Shown: positions 14,755-24,500 of the stretch, piece after piece | Numbering within the stretch: position 1 is the stretch's first letter | Layout: each line of letters starts with the position of its first letter | NCBI GenBank assembly: GCA_023269695.1 | Contig: JAHFPS010000011.1 | Coordinates: 1 to 38,532, forward strand | DNA length: 38,532 nucleotides | Direction of reading: 5' to 3' | Source of the DNA: Rickettsia sp. | Lineage (GTDB): Bacteria > Pseudomonadota > Alphaproteobacteria > Rickettsiales > Rickettsiaceae | Notes under the pieces: generated by a model | Told to the model about the DNA's origin: nothing | Database searches by the model: none | What the model saw: the letters and a program-made list of their open reading frames with translations, nothing else | Position numbers and translations under genes: made by a program

Positions 14755-16830
14755 ATGTCAACTACGGAATTTTCTCTTGCTAATACTCGTAATATCGGGA
14801 TTTGTGCTCATATTGACGCTGGTAAAACTACTACAACCGAGCGTATTCTCTTTTATACAGGTAAATCACATAAGATTGGTGAAGTCCATGAAGGTGGTGC
14901 TACCATGGATTGGATGGAACAAGAGCAAGAGCGTGGTATTACCATTACTTCTGCTGCTACTACCTGTTACTGGCAAAATAAGAGAATTAACATTATTGAT
15001 ACACCAGGTCACGTAGATTTTACTATAGAAGTAGAAAGGTCTCTGCGTGTTCTTGATGGGGCGGTAGCAGTATTTGATGGGGTGGCTGGTGTTGAGCCGC
15101 AGTCAGAGATAGTATGGAGACAGGCTGATAAATATGGTGTGCCTAGAATGTGTTTTGTCAATAAGATGGACAGAATGGGTGCTAATTTTTACCAATGTGT
15201 GGAAATGATCAAAGATCGTCTTGGGGCAAAACCTCTGGTAATTCAGTTGCCAGTTGGTATTGAAGAAAATTTTAAAGGAGTTATTGATCTAGTTAAGATG
15301 AAGGCAATAATTTGGAAGGATGAATCTCTTGGAGCTGAATATTCATACGAAGACATTCCTAGTGATGTGCTAGAGAGAGCTGAAGAATATCGTACCTTGC
15401 TTGTTGAAATGGTTGCTGAGATTGATGATCATTTGATGGAAAAATATTTGTCAGCTGAAGAATTTACTGAAGAAGAAATTAAATCAGCAATAAGAAAAGG
15501 GACAATTGATAGAGCTTTTTTCCCAGTATTATGTGGTAGTGCTTTTAAAAACAAAGGTGTTCAACCCTTGCTAGATGCAGTTGTTGATTATTTACCTTCA
15601 CCGGTTGATATTGGAACTGTTAAGGGAATAGATGTTGATTCTGGAGAAGAAAAAGACTTTAAAATTTCAGCATCTGAACCTCTTTCTGCTTTAGCGTTTA
15701 AAGTAATGACCGATCCATTTGTTGGGTCTCTTACATTTGTCAGAATTTATTCTGGTAAGATTAGTTCTGGTGTCACCGTGATTAATACGGTAAAGAACCA
15801 AAAGGAACGAGTAGGTAGAATGTTGCTTATGCATGCTAATGAAAGGGAAGATGTTAAAGAAGCTCTGGCAGGAGATATTGTTGCCTTGGCTGGTCTTAAG
15901 AATACGACTACTGGTGATACTTTGTGTGGTGCGGATAAGCAGGTTATTTTGGAGAGAATGGAATTTCCTGAACCGGTTATTGAATTAGCCGTAGAACCAA
16001 AATCAACTGCCGATCAAGAAAAAATGGGAATGGCGTTGTCTAGATTAGCTGCTGAAGATCCATCTTTTAGAGTGTCGACTGATCAAGAAAGCGGTCAGAC
16101 TGTTATTAAAGGTATGGGCGAGCTGCATCTAGAGATTATGGTTGATCGTATGAAACGTGAGTTTAAAGTTGAGGTTAATGTTGGAGCTCCACAAGTAGCT
16201 TACCGCGAGACAATTACTAAGAAGTGTGAGATTGACTATACACATAAAAAACAATCTGGTGGAGCTGGACAATTTGCACGGGTTAAAATAATATTTGAAC
16301 CTCAAGAAGCTGGGGAAGGATTTGTTTTTGAAAGCAAAATTGTTGGTGGAGCTATACCAAAGGAATTTATTCCTGGTGTTGAAAAGGGGCTAAATAATAT
16401 TAAAGATACAGGTGTAGTTGCCGGCTATCCAATGATTGATTTCAAAGCAACTTTGATAGATGGAGCATTCCACGATGTTGATTCTAGTGTACTAGCATTT
16501 GAGATAGCTACCAAGGCTGCTTTTAGGGAAGGTATGCCAAAAGGTAGTCCAAAGTTACTTGAACCAATTATGAAAGTGGAAGTGATTACTCCAAATGAAT
16601 ATATGGGTGATATTATTGGTGATCTAAATAGTCGTAGAGGACAAATGCAAAGCATGGATCCAAGAGGTAATGCACAAGTTATAACTGCCAATGTACCTCT
16701 AGCTGAAATGTTTGGCTATGTTAGTACTTTGCGGTCTTTGTCGCAAGGCAGGTCCCAGTATAGTATGGTTTTTTCTCATTATGAGCAAGTGCCATTACAG
16801 GTGGCTGAGACTATTAAAGCTAAGAAATAA
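14755..16830 (+). CDS. fusA: Elongation factor G
   Basis: EF-G drives translocation on the ribosome with GTP. The 691-residue protein has G1 AHIDAGKT (residues 18-25), the switch region [12 protein letters not shown]3 DTPGHVDF and G4 NKMDRMGA. Domains II-V follow, including [11 protein letters not shown] in domain IV. tuf, the usual downstream neighbour in the str operon, is absent; instead tRNA-Trp and secE follow after a repeat. Confidence 0.98.
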   Translation: MSTTEFSLANTRNIGICAHIDAGKTTTTERILFYTGKSHKIGEVHEGGATMDWMEQEQERGITITSAATTCYWQNKRINIIDTPGHVDFTIEVERSLRVLDGAVAVFDGVAGVEPQSEIVWRQADKYGVPRMCFVNKMDRMGANFYQCVEMIKDRLGAKPLVIQLPVGIEENFKGVIDLVKMKAIIWKDESLGAEYSYEDIPSDVLERAEEYRTLLVEMVAEIDDHLMEKYLSAEEFTEEEIKSAIRKGTIDRAFFPVLCGSAFKNKGVQPLLDAVVDYLPSPVDIGTVKGIDVDSGEEKDFKISASEPLSALAFKVMTDPFVGSLTFVRIYSGKISSGVTVINTVKNQKERVGRMLLMHANEREDVKEALAGDIVALAGLKNTTTGDTLCGADKQVILERMEFPEPVIELAVEPKSTADQEKMGMALSRLAAEDPSFRVSTDQESGQTVIKGMGELHLEIMVDRMKREFKVEVNVGAPQVAYRETITKKCEIDYTHKKQSGGAGQFARVKIIFEPQEAGEGFVFESKIVGGAIPKEFIPGVEKGLNNIKDTGVVAGYPMIDFKATLIDGAFHDVDSSVLAFEIATKAAFREGMPKGSPKLLEPIMKVEVITPNEYMGDIIGDLNSRRGQMQSMDPRGNAQVITANVPLAEMFGYVSTLRSLSQGRSQYSMVFSHYEQVPLQVAETIKAKK

Positions 16831-16890
16831 AAATATTTTTCACGTAAAGTATTAGTGGAACATATATGATGTGGTATTATAATTTAGGGT

Positions 16891-17061
16891 AGTTTAGAAA
16901 GTCACAAAAAAATGATCGACGTCATTGCCAGGAGCCACTTTAGTGGCGACGAAGCAATCCATAAAAGTAACCAAAAATGGATTGCTTCGTCGACTCATGC
17001 CTCCTCGCAATGACTTTTTGGGCTTTTAAACCGTTTTTCTATGACTTTTAAACTGCCATGG
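16891..17061. repeat. Palindromic repeat between fusA and tRNA-Trp
   Basis: The core 16921-17014 (GTCATTGCCAGGAGCCACTT to CCTCGCAATGAC) is flanked by outer arms AGTTTAGAAAGTCA and TGACTTTTAAACT. A TATAAT at 17062-17067 sits directly at its edge, 40 bases ahead of the tRNA, and could serve as a -10 box, though no good -35 box accompanies it. Confidence 0.7.
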
Positions 17062-17106
17062 TATAATTTATTAAGAAATAGTTTGATTTCTTAGTAAAAA
17101 TGTGAT

Positions 17107-17182
17107 AGGAGTGTAGCTCAATTGGTAGAGCATCGGTCTCCAAAACCGAAGGTTGCGGGTTCAATTCCTGTCGCTCCTGCCA
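17107..17182 (+). tRNA. trnW: tRNA-Trp (CCA)
   Basis: The 76 bases form a full cloverleaf with acceptor stem AGGAGTG, D arm GCTCAATTGGTAGAGC, anticodon loop CTCCAAA giving CCA, and T arm GCGGGTTCAATTCCTGT. The 3' CCA is encoded. It lies directly before secE, as in many bacteria; the two genes are only about 20 bases apart and probably on one transcript. Confidence 0.96.
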
Positions 17183-17203
17183 ACTATAATGAGTTCGTAT
17201 AAT

Positions 17204-17404
17204 ATGTTAAAGGAAAATAGAGTCTATAAATTTTATGAGCAAGTAAAGCAAGAAGTTTTTAGAATTGTTTGGCTTGGTAAGAAAGAATTGATAACTTCAA
17301 CTATTATAGTAGTGGTGGCTGTATTTATTTTTAGTATAATTTGTTTGGTATTAGACTACGGTATACATAGTATAATGCAGGTTTTACTTAATATTGGGAA
17401 GTAG
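17204..17404 (+). CDS. secE: Preprotein translocase subunit SecE
   Basis: SecE is the essential small subunit that braces SecY. I start it at the ATG at 17204, giving 66 residues, the length normal for rickettsial SecE; the open frame extends back into tRNA-Trp. The protein has the family motif [20 protein letters not shown], where the usual WP is WL, then one membrane segment ([20 protein letters not shown]). No strong ribosome site is visible. nusG follows, as in most bacteria. Confidence 0.93.
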   Translation: MLKENRVYKFYEQVKQEVFRIVWLGKKELITSTIIVVVAVFIFSIICLVLDYGIHSIMQVLLNIGK

Positions 17405-17419
17405 GAATACTCAAATGAT

Positions 17420-17512
17420 TTGGAGAATTGGATTTGAAAATGAGGGACGGACACACGCAGCGTGCGTGAGTATGCGAGTCCCTGATGTTTTTAAAAAACA
17501 ATTCTTCAAAGC
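17420..17512. repeat. Degenerate palindromic repeat between secE and nusG
   Basis: TTGGAGAATTGGATTT and, inverted, AAACAATTCTTCAAAG flank an inner hairpin AGGGAC...GTCCCT (17443-17483) with ACGCAGCGTGCGT in its loop. The right part resembles, inverted, the sequence at 20464-20500, so it is a dispersed and diverged repeat. A regulatory hairpin before nusG is also possible. Confidence 0.45.
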
Positions 17513-17544
17513 AGAAGAGTAAAGAATAGGTTTAGGGGAAAGTT

Positions 17545-18075
17545 GTGGTGCAGTGGTACGTTATTCATACATTATCGGGTTCAGAAAAGCGTGTAAAGCA
17601 AATGATTCTTGATCAAATTGCTAAGCAAGGTATGTCAGAATCTTTTGAGGATATCGTTGTTCCTATTATTGAGGTACCTGAAGTTAAGCGTGGTAAGAAC
17701 GTTAAAACTGAGAAGAAATTTATGCCTGGTTATATTCTGATTAAAATGAAGATGACAGATGATACTTGGCATTTGGTAAAAAGCGTTACTAAAGTTACAG
17801 GTTTTTTAGGTAGTAAAAGTACGCCGCAACCTCTTAGTGAAAAAGAAATACAAAATATTTTTAGCAAACTTGAATCTGAAACCAAAGATGCTAGGATTTC
17901 GAAATTGTATGAAATTGGTGAAGCGATAATTGTTACTGACGGTCCGTTTGAGACTTTTACAGGGGTTATAGAAGAAATTGATTATGACAAAAATAAGTTG
18001 CGTGTGTCTATATCTATTTTCGGTAAAGCAACTCCTATAGAACTAAATTTTACGCAAGTTAAGAAAAATAATTAG
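17545..18075 (+). CDS. nusG: Transcription termination/antitermination factor NusG
   Basis: NusG binds RNA polymerase and links it to Rho or the ribosome. The 176-residue protein has the NGN domain (WYVIHTLSGSEKRVKQMI, then KKFMPGYILIKMKMTDDTWH) and a C-terminal KOW domain with VTDGPFETFTGVIEEIDYDK. The start is GTG; two consecutive GTG codons at 17545 and 17548 are possible, and AGGGGA at 17534-17539 suits the second slightly better. Confidence 0.96.
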   Translation: MVQWYVIHTLSGSEKRVKQMILDQIAKQGMSESFEDIVVPIIEVPEVKRGKNVKTEKKFMPGYILIKMKMTDDTWHLVKSVTKVTGFLGSKSTPQPLSEKEIQNIFSKLESETKDARISKLYEIGEAIIVTDGPFETFTGVIEEIDYDKNKLRVSISIFGKATPIELNFTQVKKNN

Positions 18076-18130
18076 GTAGTGTCATTGGAATTAGTGTTAT
18101 TCTTCAAAAAGGGCTTATGCATGTAACACG

Positions 18131-18225
18131 CCGTCATTGCGAGGAGCCACTTTAGTGGCGACGAAGCAATCCAATTTAATGAACAGTGGATTGCCGCGAT
18201 CACTACGTGGTCTCGCTAATAGACG
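18131..18225. repeat. GTCATTGCGAGG hairpin repeat between nusG and rplK
   Basis: A single 95-bp copy without the outer GCTAACC ends. It takes up most of the 245-base gap in an otherwise tight operon. Confidence 0.7.
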
Positions 18226-18320
18226 TATAATGAGATTTTTGTAGTTAAACAATATACTAACTGGTAAATTATTATTAGATAATTGCCAATTGGTGTTAAA
18301 TAAGTAAAAATAGGAATGTA

Positions 18321-18755
18321 ATGGCAAAAAAAATAACAGCTTATATTAAGTTAACTGTGCCAGCAGGTAAGGCTAATCCATCTCCACCTATTGGACCTGC
18401 TCTTGGTCAAAAGAAGCTTAATATTATGGAGTTTTGTAAGGCATTTAATGCCGCTACTCAAGCTATTGAACCAGGGATGCCTATTCCCGTGGTAATTACT
18501 GCTTACGAAGATAATAGTTTTACTTTTGTAACTAAGACTTCTCCGGCATCGTATTACTTAAAACAATTTGCTAAAATTCCGAAAGGTTCTAGTGCTACTA
18601 AAAAAGAAGCGTTTGTTGGTAAGATTACCATGTCAGATTGCATTGAAATTGCAAAAATTAAGATGGTCGATCTTAATACTGATAATTTAATAGCTGCCGC
18701 TAAAATTATTCGTGGTACTGCTGAATCTATGGGTCTTGAAGTAGTGGGAGATTAA
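18321..18755 (+). CDS. rplK: 50S ribosomal protein L11
   Basis: L11 forms part of the GTPase-associated centre with 23S rRNA. The 144-residue protein has the proline-rich hinge [20 protein letters not shown] and the C-terminal RNA-binding domain ending [16 protein letters not shown]. It is followed by rplA after 3 bases. Confidence 0.97.
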   Translation: MAKKITAYIKLTVPAGKANPSPPIGPALGQKKLNIMEFCKAFNAATQAIEPGMPIPVVITAYEDNSFTFVTKTSPASYYLKQFAKIPKGSSATKKEAFVGKITMSDCIEIAKIKMVDLNTDNLIAAAKIIRGTAESMGLEVVGD

Positions 18756-18758
18756 TGT

Positions 18759-19487
18759 ATGATAGTTGATAAAAAGGATGCCATGAATAATAGAAAGTTA
18801 ACTGGTGGCAAGAATATAAGGGCAGCGAGGAAGAATATCGAGCTGACTAGCAACCGTACTTTAGCAGAAGGAATAGAAGCTTTGCAGTCTGTATCCTATA
18901 CTAAATTTGACTCTACTTTGGAAGTGGTGATGAAACTAGGAGTAGATCCTAAGCACTCTGATCAGATGGTGCGTGGTGTTGTTGCTTTGCCAGCTGGTAC
19001 AGGTAAAGTTAGTAGGGTTGCAGTGATTTGTAAGGATGAGAAGATAGAAGAAGCTAAAGAAGCAGGGGCGGATATTGCTGGTTCTACAGAAATTATTGAT
19101 GATATTAAAGCTGGAAAAATTAATTTTGACGTTTGTATTGCAACACCAAATATGATGTCAGTAATAGGTACGGTGGCAAGAATTCTTGGTCCAAAAGGTT
19201 TAATGCCAAATCCAAAACTTGGAACCGTAACTACAGATATCGTAACGGCAATTAAAAGTGCCAAAAGTGGTCAAGTAGAGTATAGAGTTGAAAAGGCTGG
19301 TATTATTCATGCTGGAGTTGGTAAATTATCATTTTCCAAAGAAGATTTACTAAATAATGCATCAACCTTGATATCTGCTGTAGTTAAAGCAAAGCCTTCT
19401 GGTGCTAAAGGAAATTATTTAAAAGCGATATATCTATCTTCTACTATGGGTCCATCAGTAAAAATAGATTTAGCAAGTATATCGTAA
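18759..19487 (+). CDS. rplA: 50S ribosomal protein L1
   Basis: L1 forms the mobile stalk at the E site, and in many bacteria represses its own operon by binding the mRNA leader. The 242-residue protein has a divergent N-terminus, then [52 protein letters not shown] and [10 protein letters not shown]. It starts 3 bases after rplK. An internal ATG at 18783 could also serve, but the upstream start is better placed for coupling. Confidence 0.97.
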   Translation: MIVDKKDAMNNRKLTGGKNIRAARKNIELTSNRTLAEGIEALQSVSYTKFDSTLEVVMKLGVDPKHSDQMVRGVVALPAGTGKVSRVAVICKDEKIEEAKEAGADIAGSTEIIDDIKAGKINFDVCIATPNMMSVIGTVARILGPKGLMPNPKLGTVTTDIVTAIKSAKSGQVEYRVEKAGIIHAGVGKLSFSKEDLLNNASTLISAVVKAKPSGAKGNYLKAIYLSSTMGPSVKIDLASIS

Positions 19488-19508
19488 AACACGACAAGGA
19501 GAGTTAAG

Positions 19509-20018
19509 GTGTTAAGATCAGAGAAACATGAGTTTGTCGTAGAACTTGAAGAAGTGTATAAGCGGTCAAATTCTGTGATAATTACTCATTATCACGGGCT
19601 TACTGTTAGTCAAGTGACTACGCTACGTAGGTCTCTTAAAGCCAAAAATGTGGGGTTCAAAGTAGTTAAAAATACTTTGTCAAAAATAGCAGCCAATAAG
19701 GCTGGTATTGATAATATTGCACATTTGCTTGTTGGTCCGACAGCATTGGCATATTCTGAAGATCTTGTTGATGCTGCAAAGCTTATTGTAGAATTTGCCA
19801 AAACTAATGAATGTTTAAAAATAGTTGGTGGTTTAGTAAATAATCAAATATTAGATGCGAATTCTGTACAACAACTGGCAAAATTGCCTTCATTAGATGA
19901 GCTTAGAGGTAAAATTATTGGGCTTCTACAAGCTCCTGCAACTAAAATTGCTGGGGTTCTACAGGCTCCTGCATCTGGACTTGCTAGAGTTTTGCAAGCT
20001 TATGCAAATAAAAGTTAA
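19509..20018 (+). CDS. rplJ: 50S ribosomal protein L10
   Basis: L10 anchors the L7/L12 stalk. The 169-residue protein starts with GTG at 19509, preceded by AAGGAG. It has the N-terminal rRNA-binding part [20 protein letters not shown] and [16 protein letters not shown]. Its C-terminal helix has near repeats [20 protein letters not shown], where L12 dimers bind. rplL follows after 32 bases. Confidence 0.96.
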   Translation: MLRSEKHEFVVELEEVYKRSNSVIITHYHGLTVSQVTTLRRSLKAKNVGFKVVKNTLSKIAANKAGIDNIAHLLVGPTALAYSEDLVDAAKLIVEFAKTNECLKIVGGLVNNQILDANSVQQLAKLPSLDELRGKIIGLLQAPATKIAGVLQAPASGLARVLQAYANKS

Positions 20019-20050
20019 TTTAATAAAAAAGTTTTAAAAGGAAGAAAATT

Positions 20051-20419
20051 ATGACAGACCTAGTAAAAATCGTAGATCAATTATCAACTCTTACAGTAAT
20101 TCAAGCAGCAGAGCTTTCAAAAATGCTAGAAGAAAAATGGGGAGTAACAGCCGCCGCTCCTGTAGCAGCTGCGGCTCCTGCTGCAGCATCAGAAGTAGTA
20201 GCTGAAAAGACAGCGTTTGAAGTTGTTTTAGTTAGTAGTGGTGATAAAAAAATAGAAGTCATTAAGGTAACTAGAGAGCTTACTGGTCTTGGCTTAAAAG
20301 AAGCTAAAGAATTAGTTGATGCTGCCCCAAAAACGGTTAAGTCCGGTATAAATAAAGAAGAAGCTGAAAGCTTTAAAGCAAAATTAGAAGCAGCTGGAGC
20401 AAAAGTTGAATTAAAATAA
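20051..20419 (+). CDS. rplL: 50S ribosomal protein L7/L12
   Basis: The 122-residue stalk protein has an N-terminal dimerisation helix, an alanine-rich hinge ([16 protein letters not shown]) and a C-terminal factor-binding domain with [20 protein letters not shown] and [21 protein letters not shown] ribosome site AAAGGAAG precedes the ATG. A hairpin begins at its stop codon, and rpoB starts only 1.17 kb further on. Confidence 0.97.
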   Translation: MTDLVKIVDQLSTLTVIQAAELSKMLEEKWGVTAAAPVAAAAPAAASEVVAEKTAFEVVLVSSGDKKIEVIKVTRELTGLGLKEAKELVDAAPKTVKSGINKEEAESFKAKLEAAGAKVELK

Positions 20420-20444
20420 TTTCCATAATATATATATGGAAATT
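20418..20444 (+). terminator. Hairpin at the end of rplL
   Basis: AATTTCCATA, a 7-base loop and TATGGAAATT form a perfect 10-base stem that begins in the rplL stop codon. It lacks a following run of T, so it is not a classic terminator. In position it matches the rplL-rpoB attenuator or RNase III site of other bacteria. Confidence 0.4.
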
Positions 20445-20463
20445 ATAGGTTAATTCAATTGGA

Positions 20464-20547
20464 TTCGATTATACTCTTTCTGATTTGAAAAATTGCTTCT
20501 GCAAGTCATTTGTTGGTGGATTTTTTAAAAGCAGAAGGGTATACGAA
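20464..20547. repeat. Degenerate palindromic repeat after rplL
   Basis: TTCGATTATACTCTTTCTG is roughly inverse to GCAGAAGGGTATACGAA at the other edge. The left arm resembles, inverted, 17490-17530 ahead of nusG. Confidence 0.4.
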
Positions 20548-20568
20548 CCACAGGATTTATATAGATAA

Positions 20569-20755
20569 CTCACCTTACGCATGATATTTAAAAGTCATAG
20601 GAAATGTCATTGCGAGGAGTTACTTTAGTAGCGACGAAGCAATCCAAAAAAGTGACCAGAAGTGTATTGCTTCGTTCGGGCTTCGTGCCTCCTCGCAATG
20701 ACGTCTTGTACTTTTCTGCAATTTTTAAATTGCCATATGTTATGCGTAAAGTGAG
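20569..20755. repeat. Palindromic repeat between rplL and rpoB
   Basis: The core 20606-20703 (GTCATTGCGAGGAGTTACTT to CTCGCAATGACG) is enclosed by outer arms CTCACCTTACGCATGATA and TATGCGTAAAGTGAG, different from the usual GCTAACC ends. The segments TTTAAAAGTCATA and TTTTTAAATTGCCATA link it to the copies at 8220-8456 and 16891-17061. Confidence 0.65.
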
Positions 20756-21527
20756 TAGATAATTTGGTGAAGGTGTTTTAGTACTAAATCTAGGTTTGTA
20801 TTGTTGATAATGGGAATGAACTTGTTGTGTGATATTCTATTTTGCTTGGGAGTTATGGTGCTAAATATATTTTCGTGCCTACAAAAACTATTGCATTTTA
20901 CACAAAAATATAAACAAAAAGCTATTAAACTTCTAAGGCAGATGTCTTTTGCCATGGGAGAATTTTGTATTTGTTTATCCAAAATTCTAAATCAGGTGAA
21001 GATTTGCAACAGATTTGTGCATTTTAAGTTCTGTGAACAAAATTTTAATTGTCTATATTTTGAGTATTTTCAAGCAGAAATTGATAAGATTTTTGCCAGA
21101 ATAATTAATTCTATTTCAAAAAAATCTTATAATTTGCAGCTAAAAAGAGTCAAAATAGAGATAATTAAAATTTTGTTCACAGAGCCTGTTAATCCACGCT
21201 ATATTTTTACGTTAAAAAATTTATCCATACTGTTTATCGAAAATAATAATAACTTGAAATTATGCTTGAATAATTTAAAGAATTGGTTCTGTAAAACTAC
21301 AGAGTATATAAGTGCTTTTGTTCCGAATAGTGCATATGCCATACTTCCTCCTTGTTTTATATTCCAATTCGTAGGAAATTCAACTATATATTACCTCTAA
21401 ATCGAGTTCTTTAGGTGGCTTTTTGCTTGGTTTCAAAATAAAAAATTATTAAAAGCTATAATTTTTATCAAAAATATGACAAAAACTTTGTTTACAGCAA
21501 CAAGTCTATTTTTTTCAAGATTACAGC
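20756..21527. other. Long rplL-rpoB spacer with no clear gene
   Basis: This stretch holds an open frame of 199 codons (20801-21400) that I do not accept as a gene: no ribosome site, no recognisable domain, and it reads straight through the 152-bp palindrome at 21031-21182. A short hairpin (AGAATTTTG/CAAAATTCT, 20959-20988) lies ahead of that palindrome. The remaining 21183-21527 is AT-rich and featureless to me; it probably carries the rpoB leader. Confidence 0.5.
21031..21182. repeat. 152-bp palindromic mini-element
   Basis: CTGTGAACAAAATTTTAATT and its inverse at the right edge frame an imperfect palindrome along the full length. The interior has ATTTTGAGTATTTT on the left and GCAGCTAAAAAGAGTCAAAA on the right, matching the layout of the 169-bp elements (ATTTTGAGCTATTTTTCGGC and GCAGCCAAAAAGAGCCAAAT). 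It appears to be a distant relative with different tips and no CTAG. Confidence 0.65.
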
Positions 21528-21556
21528 CGAGTTACCAATTATATATTGGTGACTCG
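21528..21556 (+). promoter_or_regulatory. Hairpin upstream of rpoB
   Basis: CGAGTTACCAAT and ATTGGTGACTCG pair almost perfectly (one T-G mismatch in each) around a 5-base loop. The hairpin ends 32 bases before the rpoB ATG and just ahead of its ribosome site GGGAG (21579-21583). No long T run follows, so it is more likely an RNA-level regulatory or processing site than a terminator. Confidence 0.45.
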
Positions 21557-21588
21557 TGTTAAGATATAGAAATGAATCGGGAGATTAT

Positions 21589-24500
21589 ATGACAACGCAG
21601 TCCTTATCAATTGGCAAACGTATAAGAAAGAATTTTGGTCACATAAATTTGGTAGCATCTATACCAAATTTAATTGAGGTTCAGAAAAATTCTTATGAAA
21701 AAGGTTTCTTACAATTTGGAGTTAGAGACTTTGAGAGAGAAAACAAAGGATTACAATCAGTATTAAGTTCAATCTTTCCGATTCATGATCCCTCTAATAT
21801 TGCCTATTTAGAATTTGCTAAATATGAATTTGATAATCCTAAATATGATGTTGAGGAATGTACTCAAAGAGGTCTTAGTTATGCTGCTCCCCTCAAAGTT
21901 ACATTGCGGTTAAGTATTTGGGATATTGATGAAGATACTGGAGCAAGAGAAATCAAAGGCATTAAAGAACAAGAAGTTTATATGGGAGATATTCCCCTAA
22001 TGACCAAAAATGGTACCTTTATTATTAATGGTACAGAAAGGGTAGTAGTATCACAAATGCATAGGTCGCCTGGTGTGTTCTTTTATCATGATGAGGGCAA
22101 GATTCATTCTTCAGGGAAGTTTTTGTATTCTGCTAGAGTTATACCTTATAGAGGATCGTGGCTAGATTTTGAATTCGACGCTAAAGATGTTATGTATTTT
22201 AGAATAGATAGGAAAAGAAAGCTTTATGCTACTACTCTTCTTAGAGCTATTGGAATGTCTACCGACGAAATTATAAAGTTCTACTATGATACAGTAACCT
22301 GTTTTACCAAGAATGGATATTGGGCAACGAAGTTTACATCGGAATCTATAACTGCTCATAGGTTGGTTACTGACTTAGTTGATGCGGATACTGGTAATAT
22401 GATACTTGCATCTGGTCAAAAGATTACCCCTCGTCTGGCTAAGAAATTTGCTCAAGATGGAGTAAAAAATATTTTGGTAGAACGTGAGTATTTAGTAGGA
22501 AAATATTTATCACATGATCTTATTAACCCAGATAATGGTGAGGTACTGGCTGCCATTGGTGAAATGATCACAATAGATATGCTAGATTCTATTATGACTC
22601 TTGGAATTCTATCCGTTGATGTACTTGCTATAAATAGTCAATCAGGTCCTTACATAAGAAATACCTTGTTTGCTGATAAAAATCAAAACTATGAATCAGC
22701 ATTAATAGATATATTTAGGGTATTAAGACCGGGAGAACCAGCTAATATTGAAGCTGCTAAGATATTATTTAATAATTTGTTTTTTGAGCCTGAAAGATAT
22801 GATCTTTCAGAAGTTGGTCGTATTAAAATGAATTCAAGATTGGAACTTAATATACCAGAATCTACAGCTATTTTAACTATTGAAGATATTAAGCATATTC
22901 TTAAAGTTTTAGTAGATCTAAAAGATGGTAAAGGTTCGATAGATGATATTGATCACCTTGGTAACAGAAGAGTTAGGTCAGTTGGTGAGCTAATTGAGAA
23001 TCAATTCCGAATTGGTCTTGTTCGTATGGAGAAATCTGTACTTGAAAGAATGTCTGTGGTTGATCTTGATGCGGTTATGCCCCATGATTTAGTAAATTCA
23101 AAAGTTTTAGTTTCTGTAGTAAAAGAGTTTTTTAGTACTTCACAACTTTCTCAGTTTATGGATCAAACTAATCCATTATCAGAAATAACGCATAAGAGAA
23201 GATTATCAGCTTTAGGACCTGGTGGAATTAGTAGGGAGAGAGCTGGGTTTGAGGTAAGGGATGTGCATCCTACCCATTACGGACGTATTTGTCCAATTGA
23301 AACACCAGAAGGGCAGAACATAGGGTTGATTAATTCTATGGCTACTTATGCCAGGGTTAATAAGCATGGTTTCATTGAAACCCCTTATCGAAAAGTCGTA
23401 GATGGTCATGTAACTGATAAAGTTGTTTACTTGTCAGCAATTGAAGAAGGAAAATATAAAATTGCTCAGGCTAATGCTGTTATCGATCAAAAAGGTTTGT
23501 TACAGGAAGGGCTAATTAATTGTCGGATTGAGGGGGGTAATTTTGTTATGGTTACCCCGACAGAAATAGATTATATTGACGTTACCCCGATGCAGGTTGT
23601 TTCCGTTGCTGCATCACTTATTCCATTTTTGGAAAATGATGATGCTAATAGGGCTTTGATGGGATCAAACATGCAACGTCAGGCTGTACCACTTATTAGA
23701 AGTGATGCTCCTTTAGTTGGTACTGGTATTGAAGGAATTGTTGCCCAAGATTCTGGAGTTTCAATTGTAGCCTTGCATGATGGAATAGTAGAGCAAGTTG
23801 AATCAACTAGAATAGTAGTAAGGACTAAGGAGCAGAAATCAGATGGCTCACCTAGTGTAGACATTTATAATTTATTAAAATTTCAAAGATCCAACCATAA
23901 TACTTGTATTAACCAAAAACCGTTAATTAACGTTGGTGATTATGTCGTAAAAGGTGAAGTAATCGCTGATGGACCAAGTACAGATAATGGGGAAATAGCT
24001 CTTGGTAGGAATGTTCTGGTCGCTTTTTTACCATGGAGTGGTTACAATTTTGAAGATTCGATTTTAATATCAGAACGTATTGTAAAAGATGACGTTTATA
24101 CTTCAATTCATATTGAAGAATTTGAAATAATTGCTAGAGATACCAGGCTTGGTCCTGAAGAAATCACTCGTGATATTCCGAATGTTAGTGATGAAAGTTT
24201 ACGTCATCTTGACGAAGTAGGTATAGTATATGTTGGTGCAGAAGTAAAACCGGGCGATATTTTAGTGGGTAAGGTTACCCCTAAAAGTGAGTCACCTATG
24301 ACTCCAGAAGAGAAATTACTCCGAGCTATTTTTGGAGAAAAGGCTTCGGATGTTCGGGATTCCTCTTTACGTGTTCCTTCTGGAATCACTGGTACAGTGG
24401 TGGAGGTACGAGTATTTTCCCGTAGGGGAGTAGAAAAAGATGAACGTGCTATAGCTATTGAAAAACAACAAATTGAAAAATTATCAAAAGATAGAGATGA

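Noticed and set aside
20801-21400. Open frame of 199 codons between rplL and rpoB
   Set aside because: It has no ribosome site and no recognisable domain, is rich in Phe, Cys, Asn and Lys as expected from random AT-rich sequence, and runs through the 152-bp palindrome at 21031-21182.
21556-21588. Upstream GTG start giving rpoB 11 extra residues
   Set aside because: The GTG lies at the end of a hairpin with no ribosome site, whereas the ATG at 21589 has GGGAG at good spacing and gives the normal protein length.
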